DNA of 64,000 nt from an uncultured Bacteroidales bacterium (lineage in GTDB: Bacteria; Bacteroidota; Bacteroidia; Bacteroidales; Bacteroidaceae): positions 62,001 through 126,000 of the forward strand of contig CADBXL010000006.1 in assembly GCA_902798615.1 (NCBI GenBank), read 5' to 3'. The notes under the pieces are model-generated. The model worked only from the letters and a program-made list of their open reading frames with translations. It was not told the origin of the DNA and did no database searches. The stretch's first letter is position 1, and every line of letters starts with the position of its first letter. Of this stretch, positions 1-8,352 are shown piece by piece. A program made the position numbers and the translations under genes.

Positions 1-688
1 TGAAACGGAGATTATTACTCTTATCGGTTAGCATCTTACGATTTGTACCATGCGTAAAAGCAGGCATACCGTCGTTTCCTTCAGCAAGATAGTCAATAGT
101 AGCAATTCTATACTCAGCATCAGGATTTACATCCTCACCGTTAATCTTCAGACTTTTCAGTTTCCCATCCTTGCTAATGACAGCCTTCACGGAATGGCTC
201 ACTCCCTCACCTCCTCGGACAGCAATCTGTTCAAAGAGAGTCATAATCTGAGAGCCTTTCATCGTCATGAAACAAAGTTTATTCTCAAAAGGGGCTACCT
301 CAATTACATCTCCGATAGTAACATCTCCTTTTTCGAGTGATGCTCGAATTCCTCCCATATTATATACCGAAAAAACAGGTTTCTCATCAAAGTCCTTTCC
401 CGCCCAAATGAGAATGTCGGCAAGAAGGTTGGAAAGTTTGCTTTCCGGACGGTCAGCATCCATATCGCAAGCCACACGTCCCACGACAGGAGACATGACA
501 CTATCAACTTTGGCTTTGAAAGGCGCAAGGAAGTTCGCTGTCTCAGCATCAGGAGCGGCGTCGAAGAGAGAATCCATTGTCACTCGCTGATAGTCAACCG
601 ACTGCACAGAATAGTGATGCGAGGAACAGGAGACAAAGCCAAGAGCTATTGCATAAGCAAGCAGCAAAAATCCTAAATACCTTTTCAT
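1..688 (-). CDS. 5'-nucleotidase C-terminal domain lipoprotein (partial, 3' end off window)
   Basis: This minus-strand gene starts at the ATG at 686-688 and runs off the left edge, giving about 229 residues. The N-terminus is a lipoprotein signal ending in a V-S-C-S lipobox near residue 22. The rest resembles the 5'-nucleotidase C-terminal (substrate-specificity) domain, with a VYNMGGIRASLEKGDVTIGD stretch matching the family's N-x-G-G-I-R motif. In Bacteroidota this domain is often a separate protein next to a metallophosphatase-domain gene, which would lie outside the window. The likely role is periplasmic or surface nucleotide hydrolysis in partnership with that phosphatase. A -7-like TATTTTTG lies at 719-726 on the minus strand. 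The domain assignment is good; the activity is inferred. Confidence 0.75.
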   Translation of the reverse strand, partial: MKRYLGFLLLAYAIALGFVSCSSHHYSVQSVDYQRVTMDSLFDAAPDAETANFLAPFKAKVDSVMSPVVGRVACDMDADRPESKLSNLLADILIWAGKDFDEKPVFSVYNMGGIRASLEKGDVTIGDVIEVAPFENKLCFMTMKGSQIMTLFEQIAVRGGEGVSHSVKAVISKDGKLKSLKINGEDVNPDAEYRIATIDYLAEGNDGMPAFTHGTNRKMLTDKSNNLRF

Positions 689-776
689 ATAATATGAGTG
701 AAATTAGAAAAACCGATACAAAAATACTCTTTTTTAGTTAATTATAAAAGGAAATTGAGAAAAAAGTCACAAAAAG

Positions 777-808
777 TTTGGTTACTCGAAGGAAAATCAG
801 TAATTTTG
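777..808 (+). promoter_or_regulatory. Promoter of rplS
   Basis: TTTG at 777-780 and TAATTTTG at 801-808 are separated by 20 bp, the usual Bacteroidota -33/-7 arrangement. Transcription would start near 815, leaving a leader of about 90 nt before rplS. Confidence 0.7.
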
Positions 809-814
809 CACCCG

Positions 815-903
815 CTTTCCTGCGTAACCGATGGTGAGGGAGAAGTGTTACCCACTATGTTGCGCTAGAACGATACAACAATTTAACAAAACAATTCAAC
901 AAA
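815..903 (+). promoter_or_regulatory. Structured 5' leader of rplS
   Basis: The leader contains GCGTAAC near 822-828, which can pair either with the nearby GTTAC or with GTTGCGC further downstream. These two pairings exclude each other, as in autogenous ribosomal-protein leaders. This was judged by eye only. Confidence 0.35.
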
Positions 904-1260
904 ATGGATTTGATCAAAGTTGCTGAAGAAGCATTTGCAACCGGCAAGCAGTTCCCTGAGTTCAAGCCAGGTGACACTATCACTGTCGCTTACAAAATTA
1001 TCGAGGGTTCAAAGGAGCGTATCCAGCTCTATCGTGGTGTAGTCATCAAGATCTCTGGTCACGGTGACAAGAAGCGTTTCACAGTTCGTAAGATGTCAGG
1101 TACAATTGGTGTAGAGCGTATCTTCCCAATCGAGTCACCTGCTATCGAGTCTATCGAGGTGAACAAGCACGGTAAGGTACGTCGTGCTAAGCTCTACTAC
1201 CTCCGCAACCTTACAGGTAAGAAGGCACGTATCGCTGAAAAGCGTGTTGTTACAAAGTAA
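904..1260 (+). CDS. rplS: 50S ribosomal protein L19
   Basis: The product is 118 residues, the normal bacterial L19 length. It contains the family core [20 protein letters not shown] and the segment [18 protein letters not shown], followed by a basic C-terminus ([18 protein letters not shown]). L19 sits at the 30S-50S interface of the ribosome. The gene has its own promoter and leader, and a strong intrinsic terminator follows 20 bases after the stop, so it is probably monocistronic here. Codon use is strongly biased, as expected for a highly expressed gene. No trmD or rpsP neighbours are present, which differs from the proteobacterial arrangement. Confidence 0.97.
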   Translation: MDLIKVAEEAFATGKQFPEFKPGDTITVAYKIIEGSKERIQLYRGVVIKISGHGDKKRFTVRKMSGTIGVERIFPIESPAIESIEVNKHGKVRRAKLYYLRNLTGKKARIAEKRVVTK

Positions 1261-1280
1261 TTTGTGCACACTGAAAATAA

Positions 1281-1310
1281 AAAAGACTCACCCCGTGTGG
1301 GTCTTTTTTT
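1281..1310 (+). terminator. Intrinsic terminator of rplS
   Basis: AAAAGACTCAC pairs with GTGGGTCTTTT (one G-U pair) and is followed by a run of seven T. Confidence 0.85.
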
Positions 1311-1324
1311 AATTTTCCTTGCAA

Positions 1325-1471
1325 ATGAAACATCTCAAAATTGATCTCCACAAGGCATGGGACATCGTAAAGAAATACGAGCACCCCTCAAAGGAAGCAC
1401 GCGACCGTATTGCCTTGCTTGCAGGATTCCAGACATGGGAGGATCTGCAAAAGGAATTGGCTAAGGATTAA
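1325..1471 (+). CDS. Small hypothetical protein, 48 aa
   Basis: A short ORF of 48 residues starts at ATG 1325, beginning MKHLKIDLHKAWDIVKKYEH and ending in LQKELAKD. It is charged and predicted mostly helical (my judgement), with no signal peptide or membrane segment. It sits between the rplS terminator and a GC-rich hairpin element, in the same direction as purH. I do not recognise the family. Codon use resembles that of neighbouring genes and the composition is protein-like, which is why it is listed. No promoter is obvious, so it may depend on read-through from rplS. It could still be spurious. Confidence 0.5.
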   Translation: MKHLKIDLHKAWDIVKKYEHPSKEARDRIALLAGFQTWEDLQKELAKD

Positions 1472-1482
1472 AAAAGAAAAGG

Positions 1483-1588
1483 AAGCCCCCCAGCCCCCCA
1501 AGGGGGAGCTTTATAGATAGTAATAAACCCTCTCAAACGAGAAAAGGTATCTAAAAAACTCCCCCTTGGGGGGCTGGGGGGCTTTAAT
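1483..1588. repeat. GC-hairpin element (copy 1)
   Basis: Two inverted arms of the type AGCCCCCCAGCCCCCC / GGGGGGCTGGGGGGCT flank a short core. On the minus strand the core reads ATACCTTTTCTCG, then ATTACTATCTA. The same boxes occur in the elements near 40.5, 48.0 and 59.0 kb. It fills the gap between the small ORF and purH. Confidence 0.8.
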
Positions 1589-1599
1589 TTTATAAATTT

Positions 1600-2781
1600 A
1601 TGAAAGAACTAGCTCTCAAGTACGGCTGTAACCCAAACCAGAAGCCGTCTCGTATCTTCATCACCGAAGGCGAACTGCCTATCGAAGTTCTTAACGGACG
1701 TCCAGGATACATCAACTTCCTCGACGCGCTCAACTCTTGGCAGCTTGTCAAGGAGCTTAAGGAGGCTACAGGTCTCTGTGCTGCTGCAAGCTTCAAGCAC
1801 GTAAGCCCTGCTGGAGCTGCTGTAGGTCTTCCTTTGTCAGACACTCTGAAGAAGATCTATTTCGTTGACGACGTTAAGATTCCTCTCTCTCCTATCGCTT
1901 GTGCCTATGCTCGTGCCCGTGGTGCTGACCGTATGTCAAGCTATGGTGACTTCATCGCCCTTTCTGACACCTGTGATGCTGCTGTTGCTACTCTCATCAA
2001 GCGTGAGGTAAGTGATGGTGTTATTGCTCCTGACTACACAGAGGAGGCTCTCCAGATTCTTCGCGACAAGCGTAAGGGTACATATAACGTAATCAAGATC
2101 GACCCTAAATATACTCCTGCTCCAATCGAGACAAAGCAATGTTTCGGTATTACATTCGAGCAGGGCAGAAACGAGATCAAGCTCAACGATCCAGCTCTCT
2201 TCGAGAACATCCCAACAAAGAGCAAGACTTTCAGCGACGAGGCTAAGCGCGATCTTATGATTGCCCTCATCACCCTGAAATATACTCAGTCAAATTCAGT
2301 TTGCTATGTTAAGGACGGTCAGGCTATCGGTATCGGTGCTGGTCAGCAGAGCCGTATCCATTGTACTCGTCTTGCAGGTAACAAGGCTGATATCTGGTGG
2401 TTGCGCCAGTGTCCAAAGGTTATGAACCTTCCATTCAAGGAGGGTATCCGTCGTGCGGATCGCGATAACACCATCGATGTATATATCTCTGACGACTATG
2501 AGGACGTACTCGCAGAGGGCGTATGGCAGAACTTCTTCTCAGAGAAGCCAGAGCCTTTGACACGCGAGGAGAAGAAGGCTTGGATTGCACAGAACACAAA
2601 GGTTGCTCTCGGTTCAGATGCATTCTTCCCATTCGGCGACAACATCGAGCGCGCTCACAAGTCAGGCGTTGAGTTCATCGCACAGGCAGGTGGTTCTGTT
2701 CGTGATGACAATGTCATCGAGACTTGCGACAAGTACGGCATCACAATGGCATTCACAGGCGTTCGCCTCTTCCACCATTAA
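1600..2781 (+). CDS. purH: Phosphoribosylaminoimidazolecarboxamide (AICAR) formyltransferase, stand-alone
   Basis: The 393-residue protein corresponds only to the AICAR transformylase half of PurH and lacks the IMP cyclohydrolase domain. It transfers a formyl group from 10-formyltetrahydrofolate to AICAR, the penultimate step of purine synthesis in the cytoplasm. The catalytic Lys-His pair is visible as KHVSPAGAAVG (K66, H67). Also recognisable are SFKHVSPAGAA near the N-terminus and GAGQQSRIHCTRLAGNKAD in the middle. Stand-alone transformylases of about 390 residues are usual in Bacteroidota, so this is not a truncation. The cyclohydrolase must be encoded elsewhere. GC-hairpin elements lie directly before the start and directly after the stop. 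Confidence 0.9.
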   Translation: MKELALKYGCNPNQKPSRIFITEGELPIEVLNGRPGYINFLDALNSWQLVKELKEATGLCAAASFKHVSPAGAAVGLPLSDTLKKIYFVDDVKIPLSPIACAYARARGADRMSSYGDFIALSDTCDAAVATLIKREVSDGVIAPDYTEEALQILRDKRKGTYNVIKIDPKYTPAPIETKQCFGITFEQGRNEIKLNDPALFENIPTKSKTFSDEAKRDLMIALITLKYTQSNSVCYVKDGQAIGIGAGQQSRIHCTRLAGNKADIWWLRQCPKVMNLPFKEGIRRADRDNTIDVYISDDYEDVLAEGVWQNFFSEKPEPLTREEKKAWIAQNTKVALGSDAFFPFGDNIERAHKSGVEFIAQAGGSVRDDNVIETCDKYGITMAFTGVRLFHH

Positions 2782-2922
2782 AAGCCCACCCAGTCCCTCC
2801 AGGGGGAGTAGATTGTATTTTCAATCATTGGAATAGCAACAAATAAAGTTACAAACATATCCCACACAGGGACAAATACTATAAAACATCCTTCCCTTTG
2901 GGAAGGCTTGGTTAGGCTTATG
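2782..2922. repeat. GC-hairpin element (copy 2), ending in the start codon of the next gene
   Basis: It begins immediately after the purH stop with CCACCCAGTCCCTCC and ends in the palindrome CCTTCCCTTTGGGAAGG followed by TTGGTTAGGCTTATG. About 48 bp at its right end (2875-2922) recur almost identically, inverted, at 59720-59767. Confidence 0.85.
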
Positions 2923-3108
2923 AACGACTTTGAGGATATCCTGGTCAACGGCATCTCATTTTCCCGCGGAGGCACCAAGCCAAAGCAGGATGACGGGAAG
3001 GTCAAGACTAAGGCAAAGAAAAAGAAATACATAACCGGTGCTCACGGTTCGGGTTCTGCCAAGCAAAAGGCAAAATATCGCGAACAGAGAGCCAACCGAC
3101 ATAAGTAG
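2920..3108 (+). CDS. Small basic hypothetical protein, 62 aa
   Basis: I chose the ATG at 2920; a TTG at 2908 is in frame but lies inside the repeat element. The protein begins MNDFEDILVNGISFSRGG and becomes very basic, with KVKTKAKKKKYITGAHGSGS and a KAKYREQRANRHK tail. This composition suggests nucleic-acid or ribosome association, but I do not recognise the family. A strong terminator follows 8 bases after the stop. The start codon abuts the repeat at 2875-2922, so any ribosome-binding signal comes from the repeat. Confidence 0.6.
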   Translation: MNDFEDILVNGISFSRGGTKPKQDDGKVKTKAKKKKYITGAHGSGSAKQKAKYREQRANRHK

Positions 3109-3116
3109 TAATTTAC

Positions 3117-3160
3117 AGGTCAGGTTTTTGCATACAAGGGCAGAAACCTGACCTTTTTTA
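3117..3160 (+). terminator. Intrinsic terminator
   Basis: AGGTCAGGTTT pairs perfectly with AAACCTGACCT across a 16-nt loop and is followed by TTTTTT. Confidence 0.85.
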
Positions 3161-3204
3161 TTTCCAACACCCAACCCCAACAACCTATCACCCAACACCC
3201 AAGA
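3161..3204. repeat. 7-bp word array (CCAACAC type)
   Basis: Five imperfect heptamers (CCAACAC, CCAACCC, CAACAAC, CTATCAC, CCAACAC) follow one another directly. A related CAACACC run occurs inside the kinase gene at about 47125. Confidence 0.6.
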
Positions 3205-3219
3205 AAATCCCCTCTTCTT

Positions 3220-3322
3220 CCGAAGATAATCCATCGATTATCCATCGGTAATCCATCGATACTCCATCGTTTCGATGGACTAACGATGGAGATGCGATGG
3301 AGAAGCGATGGAGATACTACGG
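3220..3322. repeat. 11-bp phased dyad array (CCATCG word), 4+4 units
   Basis: CCATCG occurs at 3231, 3242, 3253 and 3264 and CGATGG at 3273, 3284, 3295 and 3306, an exact 11-bp period in both halves. Outer CCG (3220) and CGG (3320) are placed symmetrically about the same centre. It lies between a terminator and the lptG promoter. Confidence 0.9.
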
Positions 3323-3389
3323 AGGCAGAGCGGAACTGCAACCTACTTTTGGTGACGAAAGTTAAGAGATACTATTTTGTGCATAATTC

Positions 3390-3421
3390 TTTGGTAATCT
3401 TAAATATTTATACTAATTTTG
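3390..3421 (+). promoter_or_regulatory. Promoter of the LptF/LptG-type gene
   Basis: TTTG at 3390-3393, then 20 bp, then TAATTTTG at 3414-3421. Transcription would start about 10 nt before the ATG, so the leader is very short. Confidence 0.75.
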
Positions 3422-3437
3422 CACCGCGATTACGAAA

Positions 3438-5348
3438 ATGTACAGGATTAAAAAGCTCCATATATATATAGTAAAGCAGTTCATGATGCTTTTCGCAGGA
3501 ACGTTCTTCATCAGCCTCTTCGTGCTGATGATGCAGTTTCTGTGGCGCTATGTTGATGAGCTTATCGGTAAAGGTCTGTCAATAGAGGTACTTGCACAAT
3601 TCTTCTGGTACATGTCGCTGATGCTTATTCCGCAAGCCCTGCCACTCGCCATCCTACTTGCCTCGCTCATCACAATGGGTAACATAGGCGAGAACAGCGA
3701 GCTGACAGCCATCAAGGCAGCAGGAATATCGCTGATGCAGACTCTACGCCCGCTGATTTTCATCACATGCTTCATTACTGTAGCATCATTCTATTTCCAG
3801 AACAACATAGGTCCTGATTCTACAAAGAACCTCGCACAGCTGCTCAACTCCATGAAGCAGAAATCTCCTGAACTGGAGATTCCTGAAGGTATTTTCTACG
3901 ATGGAATACCTCAATGTAATCTGTACGTACAGAAGAAAGACCTTGAATCGGGTATGCTCTATGGTGTGATGATATACCGTATGACAAATTCCTTCGAGGA
4001 TGCAGCCATTATCCTTGCCGACTCAGGCAGACTGCAATCCACAGCCGACAAGCAGCATCTTCTCCTCTCGCTTTACAACGGAGAGTGGTTTGAGAACATG
4101 CGTTCACAGGAATTTGCAGGTAATGCCAACGTGCCATACAGAAGAGAATCGTTCATCAGCAAGAGAATAGTGCTGGATTTCGACAGCGGCTTCAACCTTA
4201 CAGATGCCTCAGTATTCTCCAATAATGCGCAGGCCAAAAGCCTAAAACAGATTTTCCATGCTGTGGATTCTATGAACCACGTATATGACAGCATAGGAAG
4301 AGGTACACGTCAGGATCTCGACAGGATGTTCTCCTATACTTATCCAAGGGAGGTGGACAAGAACGACTCTCTCGAAGCCGTAAAGAAAGGCTTACAGAGC
4401 ACATACTCCTTCGACACTATTGTATCAAGGCTGAAACCGTCGGACAAGCTTGATGCCCTGCAACGCGCTCTGAACCGAGTACAGATAATGACATCGGAAC
4501 TTGAATTCCGACAGATGATAACCAGCGACGGCGACGAGCTGATACGCAAGCATTGGCTTGAAGCTGTAAATAAATTCACGCTCTCGCTCACATGCCTGAT
4601 ATTCTTCTTTATCGGAGCCCCATTGGGAGCTATCATCAGAAAAGGCGGACTTGGTGTGCCTGTCATTATCTCGGTACTTGTATTCATCGTATTCTATATT
4701 CTTGACAATACAGGATTCCGAATGGCAAGGCTCGGAGCATGGCCTATATGGTTCGGTAAGGGCCTTGCACCGGCAGTACTTATTCCGCTGGCATCATTCG
4801 TAACCTACAAGGCGAATAAAGACTCTATGGTATTCAACATGGACGCATATCGGAATGTCTTCATGCGTCTGCTTGGTCTTCGCCTAAAACGACATGTGGC
4901 GAGCAAGGAGGTAATCATCAACGACCCAGACTACCGAAGGGATGCCGAACGCCTTACCGTCATGTCGCATCAGGTTCGTGCTTACGCATACGGACATCAC
5001 CTCATGCGAATGCCGAATATCATCAACGTGTTCTTCCGCTATCAGCCGGATCACGAGATAGAGCGAATAAGTGTCGAACTGGAAGATATTATCGAGGATC
5101 TGTCAAACACACGCGACAGGTTCATCATGTCATATCTCAACCAATACCCGATAGTATCGCTGAAAGCCCACACACGTCCGTTTGAACGTAAGTGGATGAA
5201 CATCACAGCGGTATTTATCCTGCCTCTCGGAATATTCCTCTACCTGCGAATGTGGAGATTCCGCCTCAGGCTATTAACCGATTTGCGCAAGATACGCACT
5301 ACCAACGCGAAAATCGTTGAAAGAATCAGCAAAATAGACACTATGTAA
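3438..5348 (+). CDS. LptF/LptG family (YjgP/YjgQ) lipopolysaccharide transport permease
   Basis: The 636-residue membrane protein begins MYRIKKLHIYIVKQF, typical of the family, followed by TM segments in the first 110 residues. A large periplasmic region (about 120-370) precedes three further TM segments near 385-470. The family forms the inner-membrane LptBFG complex that extracts LPS for export. At 636 residues it is much longer than E. coli LptG (about 360). The extra C-terminal part (about 480-636) contains a helical, charged stretch and one more hydrophobic segment, a form I associate with Bacteroidota homologues. It has its own promoter and no co-directional partner close behind. Confidence 0.88.
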   Translation: MYRIKKLHIYIVKQFMMLFAGTFFISLFVLMMQFLWRYVDELIGKGLSIEVLAQFFWYMSLMLIPQALPLAILLASLITMGNIGENSELTAIKAAGISLMQTLRPLIFITCFITVASFYFQNNIGPDSTKNLAQLLNSMKQKSPELEIPEGIFYDGIPQCNLYVQKKDLESGMLYGVMIYRMTNSFEDAAIILADSGRLQSTADKQHLLLSLYNGEWFENMRSQEFAGNANVPYRRESFISKRIVLDFDSGFNLTDASVFSNNAQAKSLKQIFHAVDSMNHVYDSIGRGTRQDLDRMFSYTYPREVDKNDSLEAVKKGLQSTYSFDTIVSRLKPSDKLDALQRALNRVQIMTSELEFRQMITSDGDELIRKHWLEAVNKFTLSLTCLIFFFIGAPLGAIIRKGGLGVPVIISVLVFIVFYILDNTGFRMARLGAWPIWFGKGLAPAVLIPLASFVTYKANKDSMVFNMDAYRNVFMRLLGLRLKRHVASKEVIINDPDYRRDAERLTVMSHQVRAYAYGHHLMRMPNIINVFFRYQPDHEIERISVELEDIIEDLSNTRDRFIMSYLNQYPIVSLKAHTRPFERKWMNITAVFILPLGIFLYLRMWRFRLRLLTDLRKIRTTNAKIVERISKIDTM

Positions 5349-5454
5349 ATATAAATAGGTGCATTTCGTAATGAAATCATACCATTTTTGGTGTATTTGG
5401 CAAGCAAAACATTAAAAAAAGTACTAATAATTTCATAAAACGAAAGAAAATTAT

Positions 5455-5462
5455 TACCTTTG
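5455..5462 (+). promoter_or_regulatory. Probable -7 element of aspC
   Basis: TACCTTTG followed by CA, 28 bp before the start codon. I see no clear -33 box. Confidence 0.5.
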
Positions 5463-5489
5463 CACCACTAAACTTTTCACAAAATATAC

Positions 5490-6683
5490 ATGGTACATTT
5501 ATCAAACCGTCTTAACAGACTTGCCCCTTCTGCCACTCTTGCCATGTCTCAGAAGAGCAGCGAGATGAAAGCTCAGGGCATTGACGTAATCAACATGAGT
5601 GTTGGCGAACCAGATTTCAACACTCCAGACCACATCAAGGAAGCAGCAAAGAAGGCCGTTGACGATAACTGGTCACGCTACTCTCCAGTACCTGGTTATC
5701 CAGACCTTCGCAAAGCAGTAGTTGAGAAACTCAAGCGCGAGAACGGTCTTGACTATTCAGTTTCAGAGATTCTTGTCAGCAATGGTGCCAAGCAGGCTGT
5801 CTGCAACGCAGTAATGGCACTTGTTGACGATGGTGACGAGGTTATCATCCCTGCACCATACTGGGTAAGCTATCCACAGATGGCTCTCCTTGCAGGTGGT
5901 ACCCCTGTTCATATTCCAGCAGGTTTCGAGCAGAACTTCAAGATCACTCCTGCCCAGCTCGAGGCTGCAATCACCCCAAAGACACGCATGCTTATCCTCT
6001 GCTCTCCAAGCAACCCAACAGGTAGCGTATATTCAAAGGAAGAGCTTGAGGGACTTGCAAATGTCCTCAAGAAGCATCCTGAGGTATATGTTCTCGCAGA
6101 CGAAATCTACGAGCACATCAACTACGTAGGCAAGCATGAGAGCATCGCACAGTTCCCTGGCATGAAGGAACAGACCATCATTATAAATGGTGTAAGTAAG
6201 GCTTATGCCATGACAGGATGGCGTATCGGCTATATGGCAGCTCCAGAGTGGATTGTAAAGGGCTGTAACAAACTCCAGGGACAATACACCTCTGGTCCTT
6301 GTTCAGTAAGCCAGAAGGCTGCAGAGGCTGCATACGTTCTCTCTCAGGACTGCGTAGAGGAAATGCGAGTAGCATTCGAGCGTCGTCGCAACCTCATCGT
6401 AGAACTTGCAAAGGACATCCCAGGTCTTGAGGTGAATGTGCCACAGGGTGCATTCTATCTGTTCCCTAAGTGCACAAGCTTCTACGGCAAGACTGATGGT
6501 GAGCGCACAATAAACAATTCCACAGATCTCGCTATGTACCTCCTCGAGGTTGGACACGTGGCTACAGTAGGCGGTGACGCATTCGGTGATCCTGAATGCT
6601 TCCGTATGAGCTACGCGACAAGCGATGACAACATCCGTGAGGCAATGCGTCGTATCAAAGACTGCCTTTCACGTTTGCATTAA
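5490..6683 (+). CDS. aspC: Pyridoxal-phosphate aspartate aminotransferase
   Basis: This 397-residue fold-type I aminotransferase would interconvert aspartate and oxaloacetate using glutamate/2-oxoglutarate in the cytoplasm. Visible family features are GEPDFNTPDHIK near residue 39, the NPTG motif (SPSNPTGSVY, about 172-181), the LADEIYEH segment, and the cofactor lysine K237 in NGVSKAYAMTGWRIGY. The substrate-carboxylate arginine lies near the C-terminus in FRMSYATS. Length and motifs fit the aspartate/prephenate aminotransferase group, so prephenate activity is possible. It is followed by a promoter for the exbB operon and appears to be transcribed alone. Confidence 0.9.
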   Translation: MVHLSNRLNRLAPSATLAMSQKSSEMKAQGIDVINMSVGEPDFNTPDHIKEAAKKAVDDNWSRYSPVPGYPDLRKAVVEKLKRENGLDYSVSEILVSNGAKQAVCNAVMALVDDGDEVIIPAPYWVSYPQMALLAGGTPVHIPAGFEQNFKITPAQLEAAITPKTRMLILCSPSNPTGSVYSKEELEGLANVLKKHPEVYVLADEIYEHINYVGKHESIAQFPGMKEQTIIINGVSKAYAMTGWRIGYMAAPEWIVKGCNKLQGQYTSGPCSVSQKAAEAAYVLSQDCVEEMRVAFERRRNLIVELAKDIPGLEVNVPQGAFYLFPKCTSFYGKTDGERTINNSTDLAMYLLEVGHVATVGGDAFGDPECFRMSYATSDDNIREAMRRIKDCLSRLH

Positions 6684-6734
6684 AAAAATAGTGTTAAAAG
6701 TTCTTAATCGTAAGGAAAGTTCAATTTTAATTTG

Positions 6735-6742
6735 TATCTTTG
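6735..6742 (+). promoter_or_regulatory. Probable -7 element of the exbB operon
   Basis: TATCTTTG followed by GCG, giving a leader of about 125 nt before exbB. No good -33 box at the expected distance. Confidence 0.55.
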
Positions 6743-6874
6743 CGTTCGGAAACGGGAGGAAAGCCTTATTTCGGCATTCAATTATGTTCAAACTTAAGAA
6801 CTCTTTAACCGTAAATCAGAAAGAAAAATTCATTAACTCAAAATTTTTATTTAACAACTTAAACTAAAAAAATT

Positions 6875-7705
6875 ATGGCAGCTACACAAAAGCCAGCCCC
6901 AAAGAAGTCTTCTGGCTTCCAGGGCGTTCGTAATGCGTTTTGGATCATCGCAGCAATGTTCGTTGTTGCAGTATGTATCTTCAAGTTTGTTCTCGGTAAC
7001 CCAGCGAACTTCGTTGGTGGTGACCCAGAAGGTGAGGTTCTCAATGGTAACATGCTCGGTACAATCTACAAAGGTGGTATCGTTGTGCCAGTGCTTATCA
7101 CATTGATGCTCACAGTGCTTTGTCTCTCTATCGAGCGTCTCCTCGCTCAGAAGACAGCTTTCGGTAAGATGGCAACCACAAAGTTCGTTGTTGCAATCAA
7201 GGCAGCTCTCGCTAAGAACGATTTCGTTGAGGCTCAGAACCTCTGTGACAAGCAGCGTGGTACAATCGCTAACGTTGTTGGTGCTTCACTCAAGGCTTAC
7301 AAGGAAGTTGAGACTCTTCAGGGTGTAAAGAAGGCACAGAAGATCGCTAAAATCCAGCAGGCTCACGAGGAAGCAGTTCAGCTCGAGATGCCAACTCTCC
7401 AGATGAACATGCCTATCCTTGCTACTCTCGTAACACTTGGTACTCTTACCGCTCTGTTCGGTACTGTAACCGGTATGATCAAGTCATTCGCTGCTCTTGC
7501 ATCTGGTGGTGGTGGTGACTCTGTTGCTTTGTCAACTGGTATTTCTGAGGCCCTTATCAATACCGCTCTCGGTATCTTGACTTCATGGCTCGCTGTAGTA
7601 TCTTACAACTTCTTCTCTAACCGTATCGACAAGCTCACATACGCTCTCGACGAGGTTGGTTACACTATTGCTCAGACATACGAGGCAAACCACGACGAGG
7701 CTTAA
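6875..7705 (+). CDS. exbB: ExbB/TolQ/MotA-family proton channel subunit
   Basis: The 276-residue inner-membrane protein has a TM near residues 23-45, a second at about 65-85, and a pair at about 170-230 around GTVTGMIKSFAALA and ALINTALGILTSWLAVVSYN. These last two match the MotA/TolQ/ExbB signature. ExbB with ExbD converts proton flow into the motion of TonB, powering outer-membrane receptors. It leads a tight six-gene cluster with two exbD genes and tonB. Strong codon bias suggests high expression. An extra N-terminal TM before the canonical domain is usual in Bacteroidota versions. Confidence 0.93.
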   Translation: MAATQKPAPKKSSGFQGVRNAFWIIAAMFVVAVCIFKFVLGNPANFVGGDPEGEVLNGNMLGTIYKGGIVVPVLITLMLTVLCLSIERLLAQKTAFGKMATTKFVVAIKAALAKNDFVEAQNLCDKQRGTIANVVGASLKAYKEVETLQGVKKAQKIAKIQQAHEEAVQLEMPTLQMNMPILATLVTLGTLTALFGTVTGMIKSFAALASGGGGDSVALSTGISEALINTALGILTSWLAVVSYNFFSNRIDKLTYALDEVGYTIAQTYEANHDEA

Positions 7706-7737
7706 GTTTTTACTAACCCTTTAAAACATTTATCACT

Positions 7738-8349
7738 ATGGGTAAAGTAAAACTTAAGAAACAAGACATCTGGATCGATATGACGCCTATGTCAGACGTG
7801 ATGGTGCTGTTGCTCTGTTTCTTCATGCTGACCTCTACTTTTACAAAGCCAGAGCCAGTGAAGGTTGTTGAGCCACAGTCTGTTGCCGAGATCAAGGTGC
7901 CTGAGAAGGATGTGCTGAACATTCTTGTCGATAAGGAAGGCAAGGTGTTCATGAATATGGATAACCAGTTCCAGTTGGGTGACGTTGCAATGGATGTTAC
8001 CGACAAGTTCGGTAGAACCCTTACAAAGACACAGTTGGCTAACTTCAAGTCAGACCCAATGTTCGGTGCCCCAATAAGCGTGATTCAAGATTTCCTCAAC
8101 CTTGAGGAGGGCGCACGTCGCGAGCAGCTGAAAGAGCTTGGTATTCCATTGGATAGTATTGATGGTGGAAAGAGTGAGTTCCAGGAGTGGGTTAAGTCTG
8201 CACGTGGTGTCAACTCAGACATCAAGGTTGCAATCAAGGCCGACAGAGAGACTCCTTACAAGATCATCAAGCGTGTAATGTCGGAGCTTCAGGATATTGA
8301 CGAGAACCGTTACTACCTGATCACTTCACTCAAAACACAGGAGGAATAA
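7738..8349 (+). CDS. exbD: ExbD/TolR-family biopolymer transport protein (first copy)
   Basis: The 203-residue protein has a short basic N-terminus, then DMTPMSDVMVLLLCFFMLTSTF. That is the single ExbD TM with its conserved proton-carrying aspartate in the D-x-M-x-x-L context. The rest is periplasmic, with a middle insertion (about 90-150) and a C-terminal ALADRET-type segment (KVAIKADRETPYKIIKRVM) matching the ExbD peptidoglycan/TonB-interacting domain. It starts 32 bp after exbB and stops 3 bp before the second exbD, so it is surely co-transcribed. Confidence 0.92.
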   Translation: MGKVKLKKQDIWIDMTPMSDVMVLLLCFFMLTSTFTKPEPVKVVEPQSVAEIKVPEKDVLNILVDKEGKVFMNMDNQFQLGDVAMDVTDKFGRTLTKTQLANFKSDPMFGAPISVIQDFLNLEEGARREQLKELGIPLDSIDGGKSEFQEWVKSARGVNSDIKVAIKADRETPYKIIKRVMSELQDIDENRYYLITSLKTQEE

Positions 8350-8352
8350 GCC

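Noticed and set aside
2908-2919. TTG start of the small basic protein
   Set aside because: It lies inside a repeat shared with 59.7 kb; the ATG at 2920 directly after it is the simpler start.
3220-3322. CRISPR-like appearance of the phased arrays
   Set aside because: Units are 11 bp, half are inverted, there are no 30-bp spacers, and no cas genes are present.
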